From Anaerolineales bacterium UBA5069 (GTDB lineage: Bacteria > Chloroflexota > Anaerolineae > Caldilineales > Caldilineaceae), in the NCBI GenBank assembly GCA_002415895.1, contig DIAV01000029.1, forward strand, positions 1 through 10,418: DNA of 10,418 bases, given 5' to 3'. The notes under the pieces were generated by a model, which saw only the letters and a list, made by a program, of their open reading frames with translations, did no database searches and was not told where the DNA came from. Position numbers and translations under genes: made by a program. Position 1 is the first letter of the stretch. The number at the start of each line of letters is the position of its first letter. Shown one piece after another: positions 1-6,999 of the stretch.

Positions 1-96
1 ACGTGTCTAGCCCCCAATTCTTGCCGGAGTGGGCAGGTTGCACAAGCGCAAGCCAGCAGACGAGCGCAGCGTGCCTGGCCGTCAGCGGGCGCGCAA

Positions 97-120
97 CGGC
101 AGGCGCCGGAGCGCCTGCCG
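97..120 (-). terminator. Strong hairpin after the leftmost gene, candidate terminator
   Basis: A perfect 10-bp inverted repeat (97-106 pairs with 111-120) encloses a 4-nt loop. It begins 24 nt beyond the stop codon of the leftward membrane-protein gene, which is where an intrinsic terminator is expected. The minus strand beyond the stem starts with only two T residues, so the U-tract is poor. It may therefore be a weak or factor-assisted terminator, a 3'-end stabilising hairpin, or a bidirectional stop for a convergent gene outside the window. The stem is directly visible; the function is inferred. The remaining bases of 1-144 show no gene. Confidence 0.5.
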
Positions 121-144
121 CGTGGTTCTAGTTTGTGTGCAGAA

Positions 145-633
145 TTAAACGTTGGCGGGGGCAGATGCCGCCATGGCCGCGCCCACGGTGCCGCCCCATA
201 CGGCAATCGCCATGACGTAGCCAAAGCCAACCCACGTGGGGTTCTGGCCCATGACGGTGGCCAGGAGGAAGAAGACGGCAACGCCCAGCACAATGCCCAC
301 AACGTGCCAGAGCAGCAGCTTGCCAACCGACTGGCCGCGGGTCATGGCACCCGTGACAAAGGGCCACAGGATAATGCCAATCAGGGGCAGCGCGCCGATG
401 AGGCCGCCGACAATTGACTTCCAGTCGCCAAGGCGGCCGGTTGCCATCTGGTAGCCAAGCACGGGGCCAATGCCCACCAATACCATCAGCGCCACCCAGA
501 GCCAGCCTGTAGCCGCCTGGAAGAGCAGCGAAACGATGACGGCGGCAATCGCAGTGAAGACGCCCGCATAGAGCGAGGCAATCCAGGGATTGGCGGCAGG
601 GCGCGCAACAGTGGCTGTTGTCAGAGGAAGCAT
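145..633 (-). CDS. Hypothetical five-helix integral membrane protein
   Basis: I do not recognise a named family. From the chosen start the protein has 162 residues and about five hydrophobic segments (roughly residues 19-40, 44-62, 73-95, 104-127 and 133-157), joined by short loops and rich in Gly, Ala and Val. There is no signal peptide and no obvious catalytic motif, so it is probably a small inner-membrane protein. An upstream in-frame ATG lies at 666. I chose the ATG at 633 because AGGAG sits 8 nt before it, while the intermediate ATG at 639 is only 2 nt from that site. It is separated from the exporter genes by 168 nt holding its own promoter candidate, so it is likely a separate transcription unit. 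A role beside the exporter is possible but unsupported. Confidence 0.75.
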   Translation of the reverse strand: MLPLTTATVARPAANPWIASLYAGVFTAIAAVIVSLLFQAATGWLWVALMVLVGIGPVLGYQMATGRLGDWKSIVGGLIGALPLIGIILWPFVTGAMTRGQSVGKLLLWHVVGIVLGVAVFFLLATVMGQNPTWVGFGYVMAIAVWGGTVGAAMAASAPANV

Positions 634-712
634 GGACATTACTCCTGGTGGGTAGCGGGCCATCAACCCGCCGTATGAGTCATCGTGTGGGCAAACACAC
701 AGAATGATTCAC

Positions 713-741
713 AGTATACATCATCCCGCGTGGCTACAATA
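713..741 (-). promoter_or_regulatory. Candidate sigma-70-type promoter for the five-helix membrane protein gene
   Basis: On the minus strand a TATACT box (718-713) matches the -10 consensus at five of six positions. The TTGTAG at 739-734 is a weak -35 at 15-nt spacing, slightly short. Transcription would start near 706, giving a leader of about 70 nt before the ATG at 633. That leader contains a small 5-bp inverted repeat (685-689 with 696-700). This AT-rich patch stands out from the GC-rich surroundings and lies just where a promoter for the leftmost gene is needed. Confidence 0.4.
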
Positions 742-780
742 GCGGCAAACGCGCGCATTTGCGTTGCAGGGCGGGGCGCT

Positions 781-800
781 GCAGCGTGACAGGACGCTGC
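781..800 (-). terminator. Hairpin directly after the exporter permease gene
   Basis: A perfect 7-bp inverted repeat (781-787 with 794-800) with a 6-nt loop begins one nucleotide after the permease stop codon. No T-run follows on the minus strand, so as an intrinsic terminator it is incomplete. Its position at the end of the nine-gene leftward run, just before a new promoter, supports a role in 3'-end formation. Confidence 0.35.
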
Positions 801-801
801 C

Positions 802-1542
802 TCACTCCCAGCGGAAAAGACGCGCTGAAAGCACTCCGCCAACGGCCAGCATGGCAACCAGCACCCAGATGGATCGCATTGCCCACTCGCCGCCAAGCCA
901 GAGCGATTGCAGAACAATCACGACGTGGGTCATGGGCAGCCAGCGCGCCACGGACTGCACGCCATCGGGCATGAGCATGAGGGGAATGGCCGCGCCCGAG
1001 AGCATGAACATGGGCATGTAGAGAATCTGGCCGGCGGCAGTCGCTACTCGGGGCGTGGGAGCGAGGCTCGCCACGAGATAACCAAGCGCCATAAAGGAAA
1101 AGGCGCTGAGTGTAAAACCAATCAACACTGCGCCCCAGCTGCCCGCAAAGCGCATGCCAAAGGCGTAGGTGGCGATGATTATGAGCAGCACCAGGCTCAA
1201 CACGGCGACGACGAAGTTGACGCTGATTTCGGCAGCGATCCACTGCCAAGCGGGCATGGGCGAGGCTTTAAGGCGGCGCAGAATGCCCCGCTCGCGATTG
1301 TTTGCCGTGATCACCGGAATTGAGTGGAGCGCAATTGTGCCCACGATAATCCCTGCCAGCGCGGGCACCTGCTGGTCAATGTAGCCGAAGTCCTCGCCGG
1401 GATAGGGTACGTTGCCGTGACCGAAGACAATGCCAAGCAAGGTTAACAAGAGCGCGGGGAACGCAATCGTAAAGAAGAGCGCAATCGGCTCGCGCAAAAA
1501 GAGCTTAGCGTGGGCCACGACCAATTTCCGGTACGTTTTCAT
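802..1542 (-). CDS. ABC-2 type transporter permease
   Basis: This is the membrane subunit of an ABC exporter, expected to work as a dimer with the ATPase encoded just upstream. The 246-residue length is normal for the ABC-2 family. About six hydrophobic segments are seen (near residues 22-40, 60-80, 107-127, 133-160, 170-190 and 224-244). The cytoplasmic loop after the second helix carries the family pattern NNRERGILRRLKASPMP (residues 81-97), where ER..G.L..L...P is typical of ABC-2 permeases. It lies 21 nt after the ATPase stop, and a purine-rich GGGGAAAG precedes the ATG. The substrate cannot be read from sequence. Relatives export drugs, lipids or polysaccharides, so a multidrug label would be a guess. 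Confidence 0.9.
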   Translation of the reverse strand: MKTYRKLVVAHAKLFLREPIALFFTIAFPALLLTLLGIVFGHGNVPYPGEDFGYIDQQVPALAGIIVGTIALHSIPVITANNRERGILRRLKASPMPAWQWIAAEISVNFVVAVLSLVLLIIIATYAFGMRFAGSWGAVLIGFTLSAFSFMALGYLVASLAPTPRVATAAGQILYMPMFMLSGAAIPLMLMPDGVQSVARWLPMTHVVIVLQSLWLGGEWAMRSIWVLVAMLAVGGVLSARLFRWE

Positions 1543-1563
1543 GTTGCACTTTCCCCGTACAGC

Positions 1564-2478
1564 CTAATCGCGCAGCGCTTTGCCCGTGAGGGTAATAAAA
1601 ACATCGTCGAGACTGGGTTGCACGGTGCGCAGATTGCGCATGGGGATTCTGTGCTGCTCCAGCGCAAGCACGACGGAGGAGACAAGATTGTCTGCGTTGC
1701 CGTAGATTGAGACGACGCCGTTGGACAGTTCAACACGTTCAACCGTCGGCAGTGCCTGCAACAGGGCCATGTCCATTTCGGGGCTGTTCTCAATCATCAG
1801 CCCGCTCTGTCCGTCGATGCTGTTGAGCAAACCCTGCGGCGTGTCGAGTGCAATGATCTTGCCCCCGTCGATAATCGCAACGCGGTCGCAGAGAGTCTGC
1901 GCTTCCTCCATAAAGTGCGTTACGAGAACAACCGTCTTGCCTTGCGCACGAATTTGTTCGACCATGGCCCACGTTTGTTTGCGCGCCTGCGGATCAAGGC
2001 CCGTGGTCAATTCATCCAGGAAGACAACTTCGGGGTCATTGAGGAGGGAGAGGGCGATAAAGACGCGCTGCTTCTGCCCGCCGGAGAGCTCTTCGAAGCG
2101 ACTGTTGCGCTTCTCCCAAATGCCCCATGTCTCGAGGAGCGGCGGGTAGGGTATGCTCTTCCTGTAAAAGCCGGAAAAGAGCTCCATCAGCTCCCACACT
2201 TTGAGGCGATGGGGGAGTTCGGCCTCCTGCAACTGGATGCCAATGCGCTCGGCCAGTTCTTTGCGCTGCTGGTGCGGGTCCATCTCCAGCACGCGCACTG
2301 TGCCCTCAAAGGGCCAGCGCAGCCCCATGATCGTCTCAACGGCGCTGGTTTTGCCTGCGCCGTTGGGGCCGACGATGCCGAAGATTTCGCCCTGTTGAAC
2401 CGCAAATGAAATGTCATCCACAGCCACAAAGCTGCCATAACGCTTCGTCAGGTGCTGCACGGTAATGACGGGTGGCAA
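1564..2478 (-). CDS. ABC exporter ATP-binding protein (DrrA/CcmA-like)
   Basis: This is the nucleotide-binding subunit that powers the permease encoded immediately downstream. The 304-residue protein shows Walker A GPNGAGKT (37-44), a Q-loop around Q82-Q84, the signature LSGGQ (131-135), Walker B VVFLDE (151-156) with the catalytic Glu156, and the switch His188. The C-terminal extension ends in QPSLDDVFITLTGK, typical of DrrA-type exporter ATPases. The D-loop region reads DELTTGLDP where most relatives have DEPTTGLDP. The start is TTG, chosen because AAGGAG lies 5 nt before it and the N-terminus PVITVQHLTKRYG fits the family. The gene follows an inverted repeat in the 47-nt gap behind the acidic-protein gene. 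The transported substrate is unknown. Confidence 0.93.
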   Translation of the reverse strand: MPPVITVQHLTKRYGSFVAVDDISFAVQQGEIFGIVGPNGAGKTSAVETIMGLRWPFEGTVRVLEMDPHQQRKELAERIGIQLQEAELPHRLKVWELMELFSGFYRKSIPYPPLLETWGIWEKRNSRFEELSGGQKQRVFIALSLLNDPEVVFLDELTTGLDPQARKQTWAMVEQIRAQGKTVVLVTHFMEEAQTLCDRVAIIDGGKIIALDTPQGLLNSIDGQSGLMIENSPEMDMALLQALPTVERVELSNGVVSIYGNADNLVSSVVLALEQHRIPMRNLRTVQPSLDDVFITLTGKALRD

Positions 2479-2492
2479 GTCGTCTCCTTAAT

Positions 2493-2516
2493 GCCGTGGC
2501 GAACCGCGGCCACGGC
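2493..2516 (-). repeat. Intercistronic inverted repeat before the ABC ATPase gene
   Basis: A perfect 8-bp GC-rich inverted repeat (2493-2500 with 2509-2516, loop 8 nt) lies in the 47-nt gap between the acidic-protein stop and the ATPase start. On the minus-strand transcript the stem ends 3 nt before the AAGGAG ribosome binding site. No U-tract follows, so a classical intrinsic terminator is unlikely. It could act as an mRNA processing or stability element, or modulate access to the binding site. This is the only strong stem I saw inside the leftward gene run. Confidence 0.5.
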
Positions 2517-2525
2517 CCCGGCACT

Positions 2526-2957
2526 CTAGCCGGGCAGTTCGTCCCACGCTTCGAGCAGCCAGCCGCCAATATCCAGATACGCGGCGGCTTCCTCGCCCAC
2601 AAAGAGGACCAGCACAAGCGCGTCAGCCTCATCCACGGCCACTTCGCCCAGCGTGCCGCTCGAACGCACCAAAGCCGATAGCCGCCGCTCCACCTCAGCG
2701 CGATCAGCCCAGGGTTCGGACGCAGGGTCGGGGTAGACGCTTACACCGTAGAGCTCGAAGTATACGCCGCCTTCGAGATATACGTCCATGTCAAAGCTGG
2801 GTGGCTGCGGCTCGCCATTGGCGAGATCCAGCGCATCCGCCATGGAATCCTCCCAGACGGCTAAATGCACAATCTGCTGGCCCACCAGTTCCACAAGTTC
2901 GTCAAAGAGTTCGTCATCCACAGTGGCGTTGAACATGAATTCGGCATCGTTTGCCAT
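2526..2957 (-). CDS. Hypothetical highly acidic 143-residue protein
   Basis: I do not recognise the family. The protein holds about thirty Asp/Glu residues against only four Arg and no Lys, so it is strongly acidic. It has no signal peptide or membrane segment and is probably a soluble cytoplasmic protein. The first 45 residues look helical (DDELFDELVELVGQQIVHL); later parts alternate hydrophobic and polar residues as in a beta-rich fold (VYLEGGVYFELYGVSVY, ALVLVLFVG). It ends in a helix-like GGWLLEAWDELPG. AGGA lies 6 nt before the ATG. It sits 32 nt after the M23 peptidase gene and 47 nt before the ABC ATPase gene, in the same direction. Acidic small proteins can be inhibitors or binding partners, but nothing here proves that. 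Confidence 0.75.
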   Translation of the reverse strand: MANDAEFMFNATVDDELFDELVELVGQQIVHLAVWEDSMADALDLANGEPQPPSFDMDVYLEGGVYFELYGVSVYPDPASEPWADRAEVERRLSALVRSSGTLGEVAVDEADALVLVLFVGEEAAAYLDIGGWLLEAWDELPG

Positions 2958-2989
2958 GGCGTATCCTGCTTTCCTTGCCGGCGTCTTGG

Positions 2990-4078
2990 TCAGACGCCTA
3001 ATTCGCTACGGTTGGCGTCGCCGTGCACAATCATACGCACGGGGATATATGTGGGTCGCGTGAAGAACTGGCCGCCTGCCCAGAAGTGGCTCAGCATGAG
3101 CGGCAGACCCTGGTCGATGAAGAGGTTGGGCCCCTGCATGAGATGCAGATGCAGGTGCGGGCCGGGTGACTGGCCGCTGTTGCCCACGCGCCCGATGGGC
3201 GCGCCGCGGCGAATCATTTCGCCTTCTTTCACAGTGAGGCTGGCCTGCTGCAAGTGCGCGTAGTAGGTGAATTCGCCGTTGCCGTGGCTGATGGCCACTG
3301 CGTTGCCCAGCAGGCGGCGCGGGTCATCGCGAAAGATGCGCGGGTCGGGCGCAACGCCGGGGGCCATGTCGGGCATGTCGAATTGAACAAAGGCCACCTT
3401 GCCGCCGGCTGCGGCGAAGACGGGCTGATCCCAACTGGCGTGGTCGGTGAGGGCGTGGCCGTCGCCGCTGAAGAAGCGGTTGTCGGCGTTGAGCTTTACA
3501 AAATCAAGCGCGAAGGGCTGGCTGAAGACCTCCTGCTTGTGGAGGTCGCTCCAATCACCCGCCTGTACGGCCCACCATGCGCCCTGTAGCGGAAAATGTA
3601 CATCAGTTTGCTGCTGGTGATGAGCAACGGGAATCTGGATGCGCGCCTGTACGTTTTCGCCGGCGGGTGTGAGCGCGATGGCGAGCACCTCGACGAAGCC
3701 AAGCTGATCGTGCGCGTGGAGTGTGAAGTGGAGCGCACGCAGCGCCAGCCCTGTGTTGGCGGCAATGCGCAGGTCGGCCTCGCCGCTGTGGCGCAAGACA
3801 ACGGGATGGGGCCAGCGCTGCTCGAAGAGCAACTGATGCTCGCGGAAGCCGCGGAAGACCAGCCCCGTCAACTCAAGGTCGCCGCCCAGCGCGGTGATAC
3901 CCAGGTCAAATGCGACTTCCTGCTGTGTGCCAACATGCGGGAAGGGGAGCGGATCATAGATGGCCGCATAGAGATGTTCGGGGCGGCACTCGAGCAGAAG
4001 GCGCGCGCCGCCTGCTTCCAGTGGGGCGGATGATGGCGCGGATGCTGCGGTGGATGAGAAATCCGAATGTTCACTCAC
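2990..4078 (-). CDS. M23 family (LytM-like) metallopeptidase domain protein without signal peptide
   Basis: The C-terminal third is a clear M23 domain, a zinc peptidase fold usually cutting peptidoglycan peptides. The expected ligands and catalytic residues are present: His208 and Asp212 in HALTD (the HxxxD motif), His275 in YYAHL, and His308-Leu-His310 in GPHLHLHLM. After HALTD comes a second HxxxD-shaped string, HASWD; the spacing to PVFAAAGGKV favours HALTD as the ligand. The first 200 residues are beta-rich and of unknown family. No signal peptide, lipobox or membrane helix is visible, which is odd for a wall hydrolase. The GTG at 4078 is chosen because it lies 2 nt after the preceding stop with AGGGA 8 nt upstream. 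A longer frame opening at 4144 would overlap the preceding gene by 64 nt. The protein is then 362 residues. Confidence 0.88.
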   Translation of the reverse strand: MSEHSDFSSTAASAPSSAPLEAGGARLLLECRPEHLYAAIYDPLPFPHVGTQQEVAFDLGITALGGDLELTGLVFRGFREHQLLFEQRWPHPVVLRHSGEADLRIAANTGLALRALHFTLHAHDQLGFVEVLAIALTPAGENVQARIQIPVAHHQQQTDVHFPLQGAWWAVQAGDWSDLHKQEVFSQPFALDFVKLNADNRFFSGDGHALTDHASWDQPVFAAAGGKVAFVQFDMPDMAPGVAPDPRIFRDDPRRLLGNAVAISHGNGEFTYYAHLQQASLTVKEGEMIRRGAPIGRVGNSGQSPGPHLHLHLMQGPNLFIDQGLPLMLSHFWAGGQFFTRPTYIPVRMIVHGDANRSELGV

Positions 4079-4080
4079 AA

Positions 4081-5136
4081 TTAGCGTCCCTGCTTGATGG
4101 TGTGGCTGAGTGGTGCGCGCTGTGCCATTTGGGCGTGAATCCACGTGCGCTGCGCTGTGCGCTCGCGGCGGCGTTCGGGGTGTTCTGCCGCGGGGATGGT
4201 GGCGAAGAGGGTCAGCAACTCGGCGGCCTCGACAGGCGCGATGCGGTCAATGCGTTCGTCGGTCTCGAGGCTGTCCACGCGCTCCCAGCGGTCAATCCAG
4301 TCACTCAGATAGAGCGTGTGGCAGATGCGGCAGCGCCAGACGCTGAAGGTCTCCTTGTCGTCCTCCGGCGAGGCGACGACGAGCGCGCCCAGGTTGGCAA
4401 TACGCCCCTGGCAAACGGCGCACGGCTCCGTGCCCGCGCCCACGCCGCTCCGTTCGGAAAGGCTTTCGGCGAGCGTGCGCGTGGGGGGCGGCGGCTGGAA
4501 GAAGCGCGTCATGCGCAGGCGCAGCCGTGGCCAGGGCTTGAGCTTGCTTTCGGTGGTTTCGGCAATTTTGGGCAGGCGCGCCACGGGCAGCATGGCTTGT
4601 GCTGTCGTGGGTGCGCCTGCTTCCAGCCAGTGCGCGCAGCCAAGCGCCAGGTGCGACTGCGCCTGCAATACGAGGGGAACGGCATCGGGCGCGCTCATGG
4701 TTCCGTCTGCACGGCGCAGGTGGCACGCGCCCAGGGCCAGGCCATCTGCGGTCGTGCGCGCATCGGCCGGCGCTGCACCGGCCCCCGATCGCCAGTGCGC
4801 GCAGCTGCCGCATGCGTGCAGTTGCCAGCCCAATGGGGCCAGCGCCTGCGCTAACCGGCTTTGCAGCGTGGCGGTATCAGGCTCGGCAATGTGTAGCAGC
4901 GGCGTGGAATCCAGACGGCCCGTGGCGGGATCCTGGCGGACAAGCAAGCACGCGCGTGGATTGTCATACCAGAGCAGCAGCGCCCAACAGGCCGCTTCTG
5001 CGGGCGACTGGTGCGCGGTGTCGGCGCGTGCCAACAGGCGCAATCGCTGATAGACCTGCGTGCGCGTGCCAGGGTAGACCCCCGACATTGTCTCGAAGTT
5101 GAAGGGTTGCAGCGGCGCACTCGCAGACTCCATCAT
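4081..5136 (-). CDS. Hypothetical Cys-rich protein with a C-terminal zinc-ribbon-like motif
   Basis: I do not recognise a named family. The 351-residue protein has ten cysteines arranged in groups. The C-terminal set CAVC (239-242) and CRIC (269-272), 26 residues apart, looks like a zinc ribbon. A second set in the middle comprises CGSC (109-112), Cys138 in LGAC and Cys167 in LGCAHW. The string CAHW occurs twice (112-115 and 167-170). This set could hold a metal or an iron-sulphur cluster. A Pro-rich hinge (215-218) separates the two parts. No export signal is seen. ATG codons lie at 5136 and 5133; GAGGTG is 2 nt from the first and 5 nt from the second, so the second may be the real start. 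The M23 gene begins 2 nt after its stop, which implies coupled expression. Confidence 0.78.
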   Translation of the reverse strand: MMESASAPLQPFNFETMSGVYPGTRTQVYQRLRLLARADTAHQSPAEAACWALLLWYDNPRACLLVRQDPATGRLDSTPLLHIAEPDTATLQSRLAQALAPLGWQLHACGSCAHWRSGAGAAPADARTTADGLALGACHLRRADGTMSAPDAVPLVLQAQSHLALGCAHWLEAGAPTTAQAMLPVARLPKIAETTESKLKPWPRLRLRMTRFFQPPPPTRTLAESLSERSGVGAGTEPCAVCQGRIANLGALVVASPEDDKETFSVWRCRICHTLYLSDWIDRWERVDSLETDERIDRIAPVEAAELLTLFATIPAAEHPERRRERTAQRTWIHAQMAQRAPLSHTIKQGR

Positions 5137-5179
5137 GGCACCTCACAGCGATTTGCGTGTGCGTCGAGGGTGCGCGGCA

Positions 5180-6523
5180 CTACTTGCCCGTCACGTCGTT
5201 AATGAGCGCGGCCGTTTCGCGTGCGGCCTGAACCGGCTCCACGGTGCCGCCAAGCACTTTAACCAGCATATCGCCGCCATAGCCCCACACCTGCTCCATC
5301 TCGGGCTGGAAGGGGGCGGGCTGTGCCGTGGCCGCCTGGGCCATGAAGCCGCGCAGAATGGGATCATTGGGCAGCTCGGCGCGCTGGTTGGCAGGCAGGC
5401 GGCCTGCACGCGCAAAAGCCGTGCCGCCGGCTTCATTGGTGAGTGTGGAGGCAAGATAGAAGGCCAGCGGTGCGCGGTTGGCGTCCAGATTGGGGTTAAG
5501 GATGACGCCTTCCCCTTGAATCCATGGCTGGGCAGCACCCGCCGGGCCGGCAGGCAGCGGGACCACCGTCAGCGCATCGCCCAGCGCGGCGCGCAACTCG
5601 GCAGTCGCCCAGGGGCCATCCACAAGGTAGCCAAATTCGCCCTTCTTGAAGCGATCAAGAAGCATGCCATAGTCGGTATCGACAAAGCTGCCGGGTGTCG
5701 CGCCTACATCTTTCATCCACTGGAGGAACTCCCCAGCGCCGCTGCTCTGGTCGATGATCACTTTGCCGCTCTCATCGAAAAGCTGCGCGCCGTAGGCAGG
5801 GAACCCCCACCAGACATGGAAGAGATTGGCGTAGATGCCAATGCCGTTGGCCGGGGACGCCTGCGCCTGCGCCAGCAGGTCGCCGGTGGTCGCGGGCACT
5901 GTAGCGGTTGTGACACTTGTGTTTTGGAAGAGGCTGACAAGCTGCCAGGTGGCAGGCAGGGCGTAGAGCGCATCGCCTCGGCGGAAGTTGAGCAGGCTGG
6001 CGAGGTGGAAGCCATCAGTCTGGCCGGGTTGTAGCAGGTCGTCCAGCGGGCGAATGACGTCGGCCCCCACCATGTTGCTGATCCACCAGTTTTCGGTGAC
6101 GGCCACGTCGGGGCCACCGCCCGCGGCTACGGCGTCGGCGTAGGCCTGGGGCAGATCATTGGGCGCCACGTAGAGCGTTTCCACGTTGAGTAAGGGCGCA
6201 TCCTGCTTGAGCTGCGTGAGGATTTGGGTCAAGGCGTCGCCGTCGGCTCCCCCCCAACTGTGCCAGAGCACCAGATCGCCTTGCGGCACGAAGGGGGTTG
6301 GCGCGGGCGTGGGGCTGGCTGCGGCAGCTGTTGCCGCGGAGGGCGCTTGTGCTGCGGCGGGATCGCCGTTTGCGTCTGTGCCGGGCGCGGCGGGCGGCAC
6401 AGGCGTAGGCGTGGGGCGATCCTGGTCACACGCGCCCAGCGTGAGCGCGATGAAGGTGGCGAGCAACAGTATGGGCAACAGGCGCTTTGCGCGTGCGGTG
6501 AAGGCTTCGGCGACGGTGTGCAT
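5180..6523 (-). CDS. ABC-type extracellular substrate-binding lipoprotein (sugar-type family 1)
   Basis: This is a lipid-anchored, solute-capturing protein of the maltose/multiple-sugar binding type. The N-terminus has a basic stretch, a hydrophobic core and a lipobox L-G-A-C with Cys32 as the lipid anchor. A low-complexity Pro/Ala/Thr linker follows (about 37-80), as in surface-tethered binding proteins. The folded part begins at LVLWHSWGG (84-92), with family-type segments GGGPDVAVTENWW (135-147) and GEFGYLVDGPWA (295-306). The length of 447 residues is normal. Its ATG overlaps the aroQ stop in TAATG, with AAGGAG 11 nt upstream, so it is probably translated from the aromatic-gene transcript. 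No partner sugar permease or ATPase is in the window; the ABC-2 exporter is of the wrong type. The ligand is unknown, and sugar is only the family default. Confidence 0.9.
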   Translation of the reverse strand: MHTVAEAFTARAKRLLPILLLATFIALTLGACDQDRPTPTPVPPAAPGTDANGDPAAAQAPSAATAAAASPTPAPTPFVPQGDLVLWHSWGGADGDALTQILTQLKQDAPLLNVETLYVAPNDLPQAYADAVAAGGGPDVAVTENWWISNMVGADVIRPLDDLLQPGQTDGFHLASLLNFRRGDALYALPATWQLVSLFQNTSVTTATVPATTGDLLAQAQASPANGIGIYANLFHVWWGFPAYGAQLFDESGKVIIDQSSGAGEFLQWMKDVGATPGSFVDTDYGMLLDRFKKGEFGYLVDGPWATAELRAALGDALTVVPLPAGPAGAAQPWIQGEGVILNPNLDANRAPLAFYLASTLTNEAGGTAFARAGRLPANQRAELPNDPILRGFMAQAATAQPAPFQPEMEQVWGYGGDMLVKVLGGTVEPVQAARETAALINDVTGK

Positions 6524-6999
6524 TACGCGGGCTTCTCCTTATGCTGTGCAACGAGTGTTGCAGCATTCTTGTCTTCGATGTGCGCCAGCAGCGCCTCCAG
6601 GCCAAGCTGGTAGCTGCGCCAGCCAAATCCGCAGATCTGGCCAACGCAGACGGGGGCAATGACGGACGTGTGGCGAAATGCTTCGCGCGCGTGGATGTTG
6701 CTCAGGTGGACTTCCACAGTGGGCAATTCCACGGCAGCGATGGCGTCGCGCAGCGCATACGAGTAGTGGGTGAATGCGCCCGGGTTGATCAGTATACCTT
6801 GCGCCCAGCCGCGCGCCTCGTGGATAAAGTCAATCAGCGCGCCTTCGTAATTGCTTTGCAGCGTGCGCAACGTGTGCGCAGGTGCCGATGCGCGCAGGCG
6901 GCGCTCAATGACCTCGAGCGTGTCCGCACCATAAATTGTGGGTTCACGCGTGCCCAGCAGGTTGAGATTGGGGCCATGCAGCAGGGCAATTTCAGCCAT
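6523..6999 (-). CDS. aroQ: 3-dehydroquinate dehydratase, type II
   Basis: This enzyme converts 3-dehydroquinate to 3-dehydroshikimate in the cytoplasm, step three of the shikimate pathway, and the family is usually a dodecamer. The 158-residue length is typical. Visible motifs are [17 protein letters not shown] with Arg18 and catalytic Tyr23, QSNYEG (48-53), NPGAFTHYS (72-80), and [13 protein letters not shown] (98-110) with catalytic His98 (the partner of Tyr23 in the family) and Arg105/Arg109. The frame stays open to 7299, but homology starts at [11 protein letters not shown], so I chose the ATG at 6999, with GAGG 6 nt upstream. That ATG lies inside the end of aroKB (8-nt overlap), and the stop overlaps the next ATG by one base. 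Type II is unrelated to the AroD type I enzyme. Confidence 0.96.
   Translation of the reverse strand: MAEIALLHGPNLNLLGTREPTIYGADTLEVIERRLRASAPAHTLRTLQSNYEGALIDFIHEARGWAQGILINPGAFTHYSYALRDAIAAVELPTVEVHLSNIHAREAFRHTSVIAPVCVGQICGFGWRSYQLGLEALLAHIEDKNAATLVAQHKEKPA

Noticed and set aside
3910..4854. A 314-codon plus-strand frame opposite the M23 and Cys-rich genes
   Set aside because: It has a low-complexity Ala/Arg/Gly composition and no domain, and it opposes genes with coherent motifs and start sites. It is a shadow frame.
5099..6034. A 311-codon plus-strand frame opposite the binding lipoprotein gene
   Set aside because: The minus strand encodes a full-length lipoprotein with lipobox and family motifs. 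The plus frame shows no domain or ribosome binding site.
6300..6415. A repetitive GC-rich stretch that could be taken for a tandem repeat
   Set aside because: It encodes the Pro/Ala/Thr linker after the lipobox. The repetition is explained by a low-complexity tether and is not exact at the DNA level.
802..6523. The idea that the binding lipoprotein and the ABC ATPase and permease form one importer
   Set aside because: The permease is an ABC-2 exporter type and the ATPase is DrrA-like. Sugar importers use two MalF/MalG-type permeases, which are absent here.
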